Source: Pythium myriotylum (taxonomy: Eukaryota; Oomycota; Peronosporomycetes; Pythiales; Pythiaceae). Taken from it: a stretch of 64,000 nt of DNA. Below the pieces are notes generated by a model, which was not told where the DNA came from, searched no databases, and worked only from the letters and a program-made list of their open reading frames with translations. The DNA lies in NCBI GenBank assembly GCA_023091665.1, contig JALJCQ010000014.1, forward strand, positions 744,001-808,000, read 5' to 3'. Each line of letters starts with the position of its first letter. Position 1 is the first letter of the stretch. Shown here in pieces: positions 10,701-18,767 of the stretch. Position numbers and translations under genes: made by a program.

Positions 10701-12830
10701 GAGAGAACTGAACTTCTTCGCGCCGGACATCCGGTGGATGATCACATCCTTCCGAGGGATCGGAGTGGACGCAGGGATCGTCTGTGCGTTCAACTTGTTG
10801 TACGCGTGGACGATCCTCCACTTGCCATTTGGCTTGCGCACACAGAACGTTGGTGCGCTGTGCGGCGAGACGCTCTCGCGCACCAAGCCAGCCTTGGCTT
10901 TCTTGGCGAAGAATTCATCAATGAAGTCCGATTGTTCGGCCGGCAGAGCCCACTGGCGAACCGTTGCATAGCTCGAGCCAGGCTTGAGCTTGATCTCGTG
11001 GCGGACGCCACGATCAGGGGGCAGCTCCGCCGGCGGGTTCTTGCTGAGGCAAGTCTCCGCAAACCGCTTGACCAGCGGATAGAACCGATCCTTCGGATTC
11101 TTGAGAATGGCCGAACCACGGCGAGCGTCAAACTTCTGACGAAACTCAACGAGGACATCCTCGTCAATCACCGCCGAGGTGTTGAGTTGAGCGAGGTCTC
11201 GCTCAGATCGGAGGATCACAACCTCAGCGATCTCACCAGCTTTGAGCTCGCGGACGAAATCGTCCATAGGGAGTTCCTCCAAGCTAGTCAGCTCGGAGAA
11301 CTCTGGCAACGGTGCCATATCGACCGTGGACGGATCGATCGACGACCCCGTCATCACATCAATGATGTGCACGTCATGCGACGCGTCCGAGAGCGGGAGT
11401 GGCTCAGGCCCGGGCTCGGTCGTATCCGACGACCCTGAGAGCGGCTCGACCGCACGCGGACACGCGACAAGGGGACACATCCCCGAAGCATCTTCCATGC
11501 TGGTACTCGGAGGGGGCGGAGACAACTCGACGCCCTCTTCAACGCCGTACTTCACGGCAGACGGCACGACCGTCTCCGGAACACCCGAGGTGTCCATGGC
11601 GTTCACTACGCCAATGAAGTAGGCACTTTCATCATCCTTGATGGGGCTCATCAGCCGGCGGACGAAGGAGGGTTCATGACGCTCCTGAGCTCCGTTCCTG
11701 CCGGGAGACGTGCTCCCAATCGACTTGGTCCTCCAGTCGATCCACGGCTCGTGGCGCTCGAGCCACAGCATTCCGAGGATGAGGTCAAACCTCTCATCCA
11801 TGTCGAGCACTGTAAAGCGCTCGACTGAGTCGAAATCGACAAACGCAATGCGTAGATCGACTTCGATCTTCTTCGTCTCTGCGACGATGCCCGTCGCAAG
11901 ACGCACCGAGACTCTTCCGAGATCTCGCTCACAAGCTTGAGCAAACAGAGAAGCATTCTCAGCAATACTTTGCTTGCGACCGTAATTGCGCGTCGCACCA
12001 GAGTCGATTAAGACTCTGAAGGGACGTGCAAATCCCTTCACTTGAGCAGTGACGACGATGAGCTCGCCACTGATGCGCAGCTCATCAACTGCTGAGAAGA
12101 GATCTTCTTCCGGGGCCACCCCGCCTTGCGATACTGCCGAACTCGGCGTCGCGGAGCGAGGAGTGATCGCCCCAGTAGACTGCTCCGCGTCTACTGGGAA
12201 CTGTCGTTTCCCTGCGACGTGGGAGCAGATCCACCTCGGTTTCCCGAGCGCCGCGGCCGACCACGGCGAGCACGACCACCGCCCCTCTTGCGCGGACAAT
12301 TCCGCTGGAAGTGACCGAACTTCCCACAAGTAGAACACTTGATGTGAAGAGCCTTCACGTCGATCGCACGCAAGTCGACCGTGCTGAGATCGACTCCACT
12401 GAGGTCGATGACACTCAGGTCCATCGGTTCGATGACCGGTGGTGGAACCGGCGTGACCGGAGGCGGCGCTGCCGGACTCGCGGATAAACCGCGCGAGAGA
12501 CGCTGAACGTAGTCCTCTCGCAGCGCGACGACGAACGCGTCTTGTAGGAGCATGGGCTCCTCGCGGAAAACCGCAGCCTTCTCGGGACCGGGATCCATCC
12601 CTTCCATGAACGTCGTCAGCATGACGTCTTCTGCGAGCGCATTCGCAGCCATGTTGGCACGGAGTTGACGTAACTCCTGCACATACGTGTGCAGCTCGCG
12701 GCCACCTTGCCGACAAGCGAGAAACGCAGCTCGCTGGCGATGCGCCACATTTGGCGGTTGAAACATCGACTTCATCGCCTTGGCAAGAGTTGCCCAGTCG
12801 GAAAAACATCCGGGATGCGATGTCTCGCAC
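7767..12830 (-). CDS. pol: Pol polyprotein (protease, RT, RNase H, integrase, chromodomain)
   Basis: This frame is open for 1687 codons on the - strand. Its first ~210 codons overlap gag in another frame and are probably not translated; Pol most likely begins by a -1 shift before the gag stop at 12191. Landmarks: aspartic protease 'LIDSGAT' near 12010; reverse transcriptase 'YFDDIYV' near 10510; RNase H 'VVCDASDYAIG' near 10040; integrase zinc region with 'GHLGREK' and 'CDVC' near 9400-9300; integrase catalytic core with D in 'SMDFFF', D in 'IVSDRDPRF' (near 9030) and E in 'DGQTERANRV' (near 8925). The C-terminal chromodomain (about 7940-7785) carries 'LLVKWLGYP' and 'SSWVDE' and would direct integration to marked chromatin. 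All catalytic residues I checked are present. This suggests a recently active element, though I cannot exclude point damage. Confidence 0.92.
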   Translation of the reverse strand: MRDIASRMFFRLGNSCQGDEVDVSTAKCGASPASCVSRLSARWPRAAHVCAGVTSTPCQHGCECARRRRHADDVHGRDGSRSREGCGFPRGAHAPTRRVRRRAARGLRSASLARFIRESGSAASGHAGSTTGHRTDGPECHRPQWSRSQHGRLACDRREGSSHQVFYLWEVRSLPAELSAQEGRWSCSPWSAAALGKPRWICSHVAGKRQFPVDAEQSTGAITPRSATPSSAVSQGGVAPEEDLFSAVDELRISGELIVVTAQVKGFARPFRVLIDSGATRNYGRKQSIAENASLFAQACERDLGRVSVRLATGIVAETKKIEVDLRIAFVDFDSVERFTVLDMDERFDLILGMLWLERHEPWIDWRTKSIGSTSPGRNGAQERHEPSFVRRLMSPIKDDESAYFIGVVNAMDTSGVPETVVPSAVKYGVEEGVELSPPPPSTSMEDASGMCPLVACPRAVEPLSGSSDTTEPGPEPLPLSDASHDVHIIDVMTGSSIDPSTVDMAPLPEFSELTSLEELPMDDFVRELKAGEIAEVVILRSERDLAQLNTSAVIDEDVLVEFRQKFDARRGSAILKNPKDRFYPLVKRFAETCLSKNPPAELPPDRGVRHEIKLKPGSSYATVRQWALPAEQSDFIDEFFAKKAKAGLVRESVSPHSAPTFCVRKPNGKWRIVHAYNKLNAQTIPASTPIPRKDVIIHRMSGAKKFSSLDLVDGYYQVLMERGDIPKTAVSTPSGMLWEWLVMPQGLSNAPATFNRLVTHLFRPLRAFAQTYFDDIYVHTKPEAGRDLDTLHEDHLRQVLECLEEHKLYANLDKCIFGAEEIPVLGCFVGVDGVRADPEKVKAIAEWPSPRSVKDLRKWLGLANYLHRFTKNDAEMARPLTQLLKNDVEWSWSHDTEAAFLKIKESLLQAPILALPDDSVPYSVVCDASDYAIGCALLQKDQDGHERVISYQSRQLQAAERNYPVHDKELLAMKYALVKFRVHLLGALSFVVYTDHASLRTATQSPHLSPRMARWLSFFSEYNFTVEYKPGRLNVLADALSRRPDYEMNHLTSVASDVYDLIRDAYEGDAQCAEIIRALKSSDSEKSLSPRVRARLHRYTFEDGLLKYQVSDSEESRIVVPADEDLRCVIAYGAHDAPGAGHLGREKTYALLSPKFWWPKMYKWVSRYVRTCDVCQRVKPSAHSQAPLQSLPVPSDCWRSVSMDFFFGMPKTSAGHNGVLVFVDRLSKMVHLVPVSDTCTGLGCARLFVDTVFRLHGLPDPIVSDRDPRFTGDFWEGLFQILGTRLDMSTTDHPETDGQTERANRVVEDILRSYCGDNPTSWSDTLAMVEFAMNNSVHSSTGLSPFFVNGLRHPALPLCLMGSAQSGGGGARQLLTSQMEGVSKSAERRKIDEFWSTRVNVITRVRDAMAAAQDVQKEQADRHGRKNTHVFKPGDYVLVSTKNLSQNAVSSLGSSKLLPRYIGPFKVLKRSGNSDRVDLPTWLQTHPTFYVGLLKPYLRPDGDASYEESSETIPSGFAAEVQSPTVAHENVPVTDDSSGDSIAMQDSASDVASPHSEAPRRSARLAQARRSSTWSSNATTVSSIRRRVTFAEPEGARRVPDTGVKTRRKALRPVRAPLPVIDRNGERHYHVESLDSVRVHNGVRQLLVKWLGYPSNQSSWVDESVLRQDCSDLVRACEHDHPGWFQ

Positions 12831-13327
12831 GTGAGGGCCCAGATCTTCGCCCGGCCCGTCATGTTCGAGATCGCAAAGGCGATCTTCTGCCGTTCATCAC
12901 GGACGCAGCCGGCTGCTGTGGCGAGCTCGATCTCGCGTTGCCAGAGGGCAAGATTGTCGCTTTCTTCACCCGAATACGGGGACACCGTAACCTTCACGGC
13001 CTTCGGACGTTCCGGAGGTGCCGGCAACGGCACATACGTGACTGTCGGCGGCACCTGAGCTGGCTGGGCAGCCTGAGTCGCGGATACGCGGGACGTCACG
13101 ACGTCGAGGAGATACTTCTCGAGGGCTGCCTCGTAGTCGCGAAAACGCGCGACATGTGCGAGGACTTCGCCAGAGCCGCGTCGAAGCAGCTCGATGATGC
13201 TTGTTCGGCCATTGATGGCCTCCATCTTCTGCAGATAGCCCCACTGGGCCTCATCCAGGTACGGATGGTCTTGACGCGACAGCGTCGGATGGCTTGACGC
13301 CATCACGAAGTCGGAAGCTTCGGACAT
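12191..13327 (-). CDS. gag: Gag with CCHC zinc knuckle
   Basis: The 378-codon frame starts at an ATG at 13327, 24 bp downstream of the primer-binding site. The middle resembles Ty3-type capsid ('FSDWATLAKAMKSMF', 'HRQRAAFLACRQGG'). Near the end comes a nucleocapsid knuckle C-x2-C-x4-H-x4-C (starting 'CSTCGKFGHF', about 12335-12295), followed by an Arg/Gly-rich tail. The protein would form the virus-like particle and package element RNA. It ends at 12191 inside the open pol frame, which is displaced by -1. Pol expression therefore probably needs programmed -1 frameshifting. Confidence 0.88.
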   Translation of the reverse strand: MSEASDFVMASSHPTLSRQDHPYLDEAQWGYLQKMEAINGRTSIIELLRRGSGEVLAHVARFRDYEAALEKYLLDVVTSRVSATQAAQPAQVPPTVTYVPLPAPPERPKAVKVTVSPYSGEESDNLALWQREIELATAAGCVRDERQKIAFAISNMTGRAKIWALTCETSHPGCFSDWATLAKAMKSMFQPPNVAHRQRAAFLACRQGGRELHTYVQELRQLRANMAANALAEDVMLTTFMEGMDPGPEKAAVFREEPMLLQDAFVVALREDYVQRLSRGLSASPAAPPPVTPVPPPVIEPMDLSVIDLSGVDLSTVDLRAIDVKALHIKCSTCGKFGHFQRNCPRKRGGGRARRGRPRRSGNRGGSAPTSQGNDSSQ

Positions 13328-13350
13328 AACGATGTCGGCGTCGGATTGAC

Positions 13351-13364
13351 GACAAGTGCTACCA
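13351..13364 (-). other. Primer-binding site of the Ty3 element
   Basis: Two bases after the 5' LTR end (ACA), the - strand reads tggtagcacttgtc. Its first eight bases are complementary to a tRNA 3' end ...TGCTACCA, as found in several eukaryotic initiator-Met tRNAs. The remaining match cannot be tested without the host tRNA set. Confidence 0.7.
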
Positions 13365-13366
13365 AG

Positions 13367-14591
13367 TGTAACGGTCCGCGACCGTTCACAGCACCTGCGC
13401 TTGAGGAAGCGTGAGCAGCCGCTCCGAGTCGACCCCTGTCGACGAGCGCCAAGGACTTGGCAAAAGGCGAACTGATTGTATTCAGATTATTCCCCTGGGG
13501 AATAATCCCCCTATACCTGATATCCCTGGTATCTAATACCCAGGGATATCACCTACTGAATCTAATAAAAGAGAGTCACTACTTAGGGTAACTTTTCCCC
13601 TAAGTGGACCACACGCATTATGTACCTACACAACCTAACCTACTTGTGTAACCTTGTACCCCGTTACACCACCCCCCCACCGAAAATGAGGAACACCCTT
13701 GTACCTAATTTAGGAACAGCCGTGTCCTATAAAAGAAACACGAGCCTATTCCAGGACGGAATTTCCGAGGACCCACACGGAAATGGGTACAGACTCATGG
13801 CGACCATGAGCGCGAAGTCGCGTGTCGATTTTTCGACAACGACTGATCGAGAGCCGCAGCGGCTTGGCGCAACACCTCGCTGCGTCATGAGACGCATGCA
13901 GACGTGCGCGCGGTCGCCAGCGACCACTGGATCATGACGATCCCCCAAAACTGGGCCATTTTGCCGTCTGACGGCGGCAAGCCAAAATGGCATGGTCAGA
14001 CGACCATTGCGAGGCGAGAAGAGCTCGCGGCAAGCCCAAACTTGGCACACACACACTCAGTGCGATGGGTTCTTGCCTTGTGCAAGCGTACAGACCTGTA
14101 CGATGCGAACTCGCAAACTTCTTCTCTTGACGGTGCCCAGAATTGGGTCCGAATACTGGAGACTGTGGTCGGTGGGTGTCCACCGCGAGTACTACCAAGT
14201 ACTCAAGAGGCTGGCTAGCCTCATCCAGCGACTCAACTGAGTGCGTGGAGTGCGGGGATACCCGTGGCAGTCGAACAACGACGTTGCCGGACAACTTCGT
14301 GTTGTCGGCCACACGCTCGGGCGTGATGGCTACACCGCAGAGAACTGCTCGGTGTAGCAACACCAAACTGAGCCAGCCGCTCTAGCTTGGTACGAGCGTT
14401 GTCCAACGCAACCGATGAGGTCGGTGGACATTGTCAAAGCTTCGACTGCGCCGAACGAGGCGTTCTCGCCATCTTCATGGCCTTCTGCTTGGGTCGTGCA
14501 CCCATGTCTATAATAGACAGGGACAGTCGACTTGACTGAGGCGGACCTTCCGTGTGCTCCACCAAGCGTCTTCCTTGAGGAACTTGAGACA
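13367..14591 (-). repeat. 5' LTR of the Ty3 element (chimeric)
   Basis: The 1225-bp repeat has ends TGT/ACA. Its part from 13367 to about 14380 is identical to the left LTR apart from one extra C. From about 14380 to 14591, twelve or more substitutions appear within ~210 bp. It is followed without a break by the pol 3' end of another element copy, so it also serves as the 3' LTR of that truncated copy. Confidence 0.9.
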
Positions 14592-14867
14592 CTTCTCATC
14601 TTGATGGAGGTGGCCGGTCCCACCTACTGGAACCATCCAGGATGATCATGTTCGCATGCGCGAACAAGATCAGAGCAATCTTGCCTGAGAATACTCTCAT
14701 CAACCCAGGAGCTCTGGTTGCTTGGATATCCAAGCCACTTGACCAAGAGCTGGCGGACGCCATTGCGCACACGCACACTGTCGATAGACTCGACGTGATA
14801 ATGGCGTTCGCCATTCCTGTCAATCACAGGCAAAGGAGCGCGCACCGGTCGCAGCGCTTTCCTTCTG
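14592..14867 (-). pseudogene. Truncated pol 3' end (chromodomain) of a second Ty3 copy
   Basis: This segment matches 7735-8010 with a few differences and encodes the last ~75 residues of Pol, including 'LLVKWLGYP' and the terminal 'HPGWFQ' with stop at 14624. Homology stops abruptly at 14867, where RT/RNase H remnant sequence on the other strand begins. The rest of this second element is gone. Its tandem placement next to the complete element, sharing one LTR, is what unequal LTR recombination followed by deletion would leave. Confidence 0.85.
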
Positions 14868-15830
14868 TACCCACATTGCCCGGCGCTCGGGACCGAAGGC
14901 GGGCACGTGTTCCATATCTTCTGGACATGCTCAAGCGCTCAGCTCATCCGGGACATCCTTTGATCCAAATGGGCGTCGATCGGCTCGTGGCGACACACGA
15001 CCAGTACAGTTAACGAAGCTTTCAAGTTTGCCGTCTTCTCGATGACGCTTGGTATCACGCCACCGATCGCGAGCCAACTCTTTCCTCACGGAGCAGAGGA
15101 ATTCGACTGGGCTACCACTCTGCACGACGATTTTGCACCCTCTGGAGCCTTCAAGTCCTGGCGGCCTTTCAACTCATCTGGCGTTGGAGGCACCAACACC
15201 CTCCGGACACCACTCGTTGGCACAACGACCAAGCGCGCGCGGCGGCGCATGCATCATTAACTGCGTGTCTTCTCCAGACCCAAGCGGTGGCACCATATAG
15301 TGCGATGGCGGCTGTACTGAGAAGGATGTGGACTGCCTCTGCCTCCGGGTATGCGCCTACCGAACATCGCGTCAAAGCGGCCGAACTTCCTCCTGTTCTC
15401 CGATGGAGGGTCACGGGGGAATTCCGGGCCTGGTGGGATCTGTACTCCTACGTGTCGACGAAGATGGCACCAGTCCCGCACTGATTTGGAGCGCTGCGAC
15501 GAGTCTGGCATCGCCGACCACCACTAACAACCTTGCCGAGTACACCGGCCTCCATATCGGACTCACAGCTGCGGAACAACACCGATGGCTACCTCTTACG
15601 GTCATTGGAGACAGCCAACTTATCCTTCGTCAGGTGTCTCAGTACCGCCCACCCAAAAAGGAGCGTCTTCGACAGCTCTACTCCTTATCTCAGCTTGCCG
15701 CCGACCGTCTTCAAGTGCAGGAGTGGCGTCACCACCTTCGTGCAAGATGGCCGACTTTGCAGCCAATGTTACGATGGACTCCAAGTGCAGCCTTCAGACA
15801 TTTCACCCGTCCGACCATCCCGACTGGAGC
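14868..15830 (+). pseudogene. Non-LTR-type retroelement remnant: RT C-terminal zinc region and RNase H
   Basis: The + strand begins with a zinc-binding-like stretch 'YPHCPALGTEGGHVF...FWTC' (H-C-H-H-C spacing), typical of the region after reverse transcriptase in non-LTR elements. A TGA follows near 14958. RNase HI motifs come next: 'FSDGGSRGNSGPGG' near 15397-15438, 'NNLAEYTGL' near 15530, 'VIGDSQLIL' near 15600, and 'KMADFAANVTMD' near 15745-15780. Frameshifts near 15435 and 15745 separate these blocks. Oomycete elements of the Utopia type are known to carry an added RNase H like this; whether this is one is inference. It is clearly not functional. Confidence 0.7.
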
Positions 15831-15941
15831 GGACTTCCACCCCTAATTCTTGGTGATTATCTCCAGTGGAGGGCCTCCATTGCAATGGACTTCCACCCCT
15901 AATTCTTGGTGATTATCTCCAGTGGAGGGCCTCCATTGCAA
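15831..15941. repeat. Tandem duplication, 56-bp period, two copies
   Basis: The unit beginning ggacttccacccctaattct at 15831 is repeated from 15887. The two copies match over 55 of 56 positions. It lies exactly at the 3' end of the RNase H remnant and could be a tandem 3'-terminal repeat of that element or a replication-slippage product. Confidence 0.85.
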
Positions 15942-16728
15942 ATTGACAATGCGTATTCCTAGCTGCAGCTGTTCGCACAGACGAAACGCAATTGACTCCA
16001 ACTTAGAAAAAAAAAGACGAGTGGCAAGATGAGTAGCTTATAAAAAATCGACGAGCGTTCGTGCCTTGGGGCACGATGGAATGGGTTAGGTTGGCAGTTC
16101 TGGTCACGACGGTTCTGCCGGTCAACTTGAATGCTTGCTGACACTGTCCTCCATGAAACGAGAAAGCATCTCTCAAGTATCAGAACAACACAAAATATGG
16201 TGTCTACGCTCGCAGCTCCGCCAATACGCCACCGCCGATGAGGGGCAGTGTTATGACGTCATTGGACCGCGTGATCACAACGATTCGTCCGCTTGACATT
16301 GGAGACAGACGAAGCGCCGATTGGAAAGACTACGATGAGGCGTTGGCGCAGCGGTCGTACCGAACTTGTGACGCAGAAAAAGAGTGCATGGTGACCCTTC
16401 GATATGATGTTCGGATCTAAGTACTTCGTTCTTAGTGGGATCAAAATCACTACAGCACAGACAGCATTTATCCATCCTCAAACCAAGAACGCAGATCTTT
16501 GTGTCGGTTGGGCCGCATGTCGCCAACCTACAAAAAGGACACCACCGACGGGTAGCAACCTGCTTGATCAGGAACCTGAAGGACATGTCCTTCGCGCTTT
16601 CGACTCCTGGATGTGTAGTTAGCGTATTACTCAAAACTTGTTATATTCGTCTTTACGTCTCAGTGATACTAGGGCACTGCGCCATTGAACACTCGTCGCT
16701 ACAATACGTGTGCGAGGATGATTTAGTC
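15942..16728. other. Intergenic, no gene recognised
   Basis: A Cys-rich frame on the - strand (16634-16275) resembles no family I can name with confidence. Otherwise I see nothing coding. The LPMO 3' flank starts at the right end. Confidence 0.4.
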
Positions 16729-17511
16729 CTACTCGTTGCCAGTCTCCTCATTCTCCTCGGGGGTGAGGTCGTAGGTGGAGGCGATGTTGGCCATCTCCTC
16801 GCTCTCGGCGCGCTCAGCCTCTTCCTCCGCCCTGCCATCATACTCATCGATGCCCGTAGTGTTGTACGAGGTCGTATCGGTGAGATCGTCGAAGTCGAGC
16901 GAGCGCGAACCGCTGCCGATCTTGGCGCACTGAATGTACACCTGCCACTGGAGCAGCGTCGACATCCAGTACATCGTCAGGCGCTTCTTGCCGACGCACT
17001 TGGACTTTTGGTAAGGGAACTTGCCGTCCGGGTACGCCGCCTGGCAGTTGGTGTTCCACGGCAGCACGACCTCGTCGTCGCACCAGATCTCGCACGGGCC
17101 AGGGTGGTTCATCTGGCCGCCGTACCACTCCACCTTGTCCGGCAGCTGCTGCACAGGGCCGCTCGTCGGGTCCGTGAAGCCGCACTCGAGCGTGCGCGGC
17201 ATGTTCGTGCGGCCTCCATCGAAAGTCTGCTTGGCCATCAAGAAATCCTTGAGCGTCTTGTACTGCGAGGCCTTGAGCGCCTTGCCGAACGCCTGGGCAT
17301 TCTTGGTGTAGTCCGGGTAGTTGAACCAGTTCTCGCCGTTCACGGGCGTCAGCGCGCCCTTCATGGGCACGGTCGCCGCGAAGTTACCACCGTAGCCCGA
17401 GCCCGTGAACTTGAGTCCAGGCTTGACGATCGTGCCGTGGGCGTCAACTGAGCCCGAGGCCGCGAGAGCAGCGACCGTGACACCCGAGAGAGCGGTGGAG
17501 AAGGAGACCAT
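16729..17511 (-). CDS. Secreted AA17-type lytic polysaccharide monooxygenase
   Basis: The 260-residue protein starts at ATG 17511. Residues 1-24 form a signal peptide ending '...SVDA', so the mature protein would begin with His25 ('HGTIVKPGLKF'), the N-terminal histidine that makes up the copper histidine brace of LPMOs. A second candidate brace residue is His136 in 'GGQMNHPGPCEIWCDDE'. At least six Cys (110, 140, 144, 156 and later ones) suggest disulfides. The C-terminus is an acidic tail rich in Glu. Family AA17 is oomycete-specific and was reported to cleave pectin oxidatively and to aid plant infection by Phytophthora infestans; placement here is by recall of that family's pattern. The protein would act outside the cell on plant cell wall. 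It stands alone, with 1.2 kb of gene-free DNA upstream. Confidence 0.85.
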   Translation of the reverse strand: MVSFSTALSGVTVAALAASGSVDAHGTIVKPGLKFTGSGYGGNFAATVPMKGALTPVNGENWFNYPDYTKNAQAFGKALKASQYKTLKDFLMAKQTFDGGRTNMPRTLECGFTDPTSGPVQQLPDKVEWYGGQMNHPGPCEIWCDDEVVLPWNTNCQAAYPDGKFPYQKSKCVGKKRLTMYWMSTLLQWQVYIQCAKIGSGSRSLDFDDLTDTTSYNTTGIDEYDGRAEEEAERAESEEMANIASTYDLTPEENEETGNE

Positions 17512-18767
17512 CGTGAAATGGAGAGGAAGATCGTGGGGGGAGAAAAGGGGCTTGTGAAGATGGAGGTGAATTCCAGAATGAGCAAGCGAGGTGCTGGTGG
17601 TGGGGGCCATCGTGAGCCCGAGAGAGGCACTGGATTCCTCTCGGTGGAGAGGTGAAGACATTCGGAGAAACCAGCTGTCTTCCAGATGGTCCTCCTTGTC
17701 TCCCTTGGGAGAGGGTATCGTGTACAAAGCCAGGCCAACCGTCCAGTTGACTCGCGGGGCACTCTTGACCGGATCTTTCTCGCTGCTCACGTAGAGTGTT
17801 CCTACAGTACGTACTGGATCAGGATTGGTCTTGCTTTGTGAGGATTCGGGGTGAGAGCACATCGTTACCACCAGAACGCGTTTCGGAGGCAGGAGTTCGC
17901 CCGTTCTCATGCGTGGTTCTTGGGATGATCGGTTGGAACAGACCAACTGTCGTACTGTGGTTATCCACGTGCTTGAATCACTTGGTCTGTTGACGGCAGA
18001 CACTTGTCAGTTTCGTTAGCTATCCACGAGTTGCTGACAGGTGGCGAGCTCTACAGTGTCTGAAGTGCCTCGCCATCTGCTGTGGAAGAAGCCGCGGACC
18101 AGATCAGCGACCCTGCGAACTGTCTTCTCGTCATCCACGACAGTCAATCACTTCGGTACAGTGATTCCCGCTGACGGTTTTTGGAGAGAGACAGATACTG
18201 CACCGCTGTCTTCATGTCTCCATCGTCGGCGTGAATCAAGCTGGCATGGCTATTATAGTGAAGGATCCTTCCTGGTCTGTTGTCGTTTCGCTGGCCTGGA
18301 TAGATGGTCTTGTGACTGCGGAGGAAGCTTGAGAGTCTCCGTTAACTAGTCGCCGTGTCTTTGTTCTATTGCGACCATCGGGGGTTTGATGCGCACAACA
18401 ACCCCATGGACTGTCGCTTGGTCGTGGCGACTCGACATGGACCCATACTCTTGTTCGCGGCTTGCCTCGAGAAGGAAGTGCTGTGCCCTCGAAAGGAAAG
18501 TGTTCGTTTTGAGGCTTTCTTCGCCGGTTTGGCGTGTGTCACGGTGTGACTGCTTTACAACGAGGAACAGTGAACGACGAGTACGTTAATAAGGGTATAG
18601 ATTCAGGGGCATAATTATCAAAGCTGGAGGTGGGCACTGCCTTGATCGCCAAGAGCTGCGCATGGCTGATTACTGGCGATGCAGCAAATCACGGACTGGC
18701 TAATTGAAACTGCGCGGCGGAAACGAAGGATAGACAGACAAAAAGCACGCTTTGATATTCACGAGAG
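17512..18767. other. Intergenic upstream of the LPMO gene
   Basis: The LPMO promoter must lie here. Pyrimidine-rich and CTT-rich stretches occur just upstream of its ATG (- strand, 17530-17700). No further gene is recognised; small frames such as 18355-18549 have no domain. Confidence 0.4.

Larger units (their letters stand above)
6511..14591 (-). mobile_element. Ty3/gypsy chromodomain LTR retrotransposon (chromovirus type)
   Basis: The element lies on the - strand: 5' LTR 13367-14591, primer-binding site 13351-13364, gag 13327-12191, pol to 7767, purine tract 7744-7735, 3' LTR 7734-6511. LTRs run TGT...ACA. Gag and pol are intact by eye. The order protease, RT, RNase H, integrase, chromodomain is that of Ty3/gypsy chromoviruses. 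The element disrupts a MULE. No 5-bp target duplication can be paired, because the right end continues directly into the pol 3' end of another copy. The right LTR is a mosaic (see findings). Confidence 0.93.

Noticed and set aside
10410..11438. 342-codon open frame on the + strand
   Set aside because: It is antisense to the reverse transcriptase region of pol, has no domain, and follows from the codon bias of the real gene.
16275..16634. Cys-rich frame on the - strand resembling the C-terminal zinc region of some transposases
   Set aside because: Cys/His spacing does not match a family I can name, no other transposase part is nearby, and the start is weak.
16435..17451. 338-codon open frame on the + strand
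   Set aside because: It is antisense to the LPMO coding sequence, and its Arg/Val/Leu-rich composition is typical of a shadow frame.
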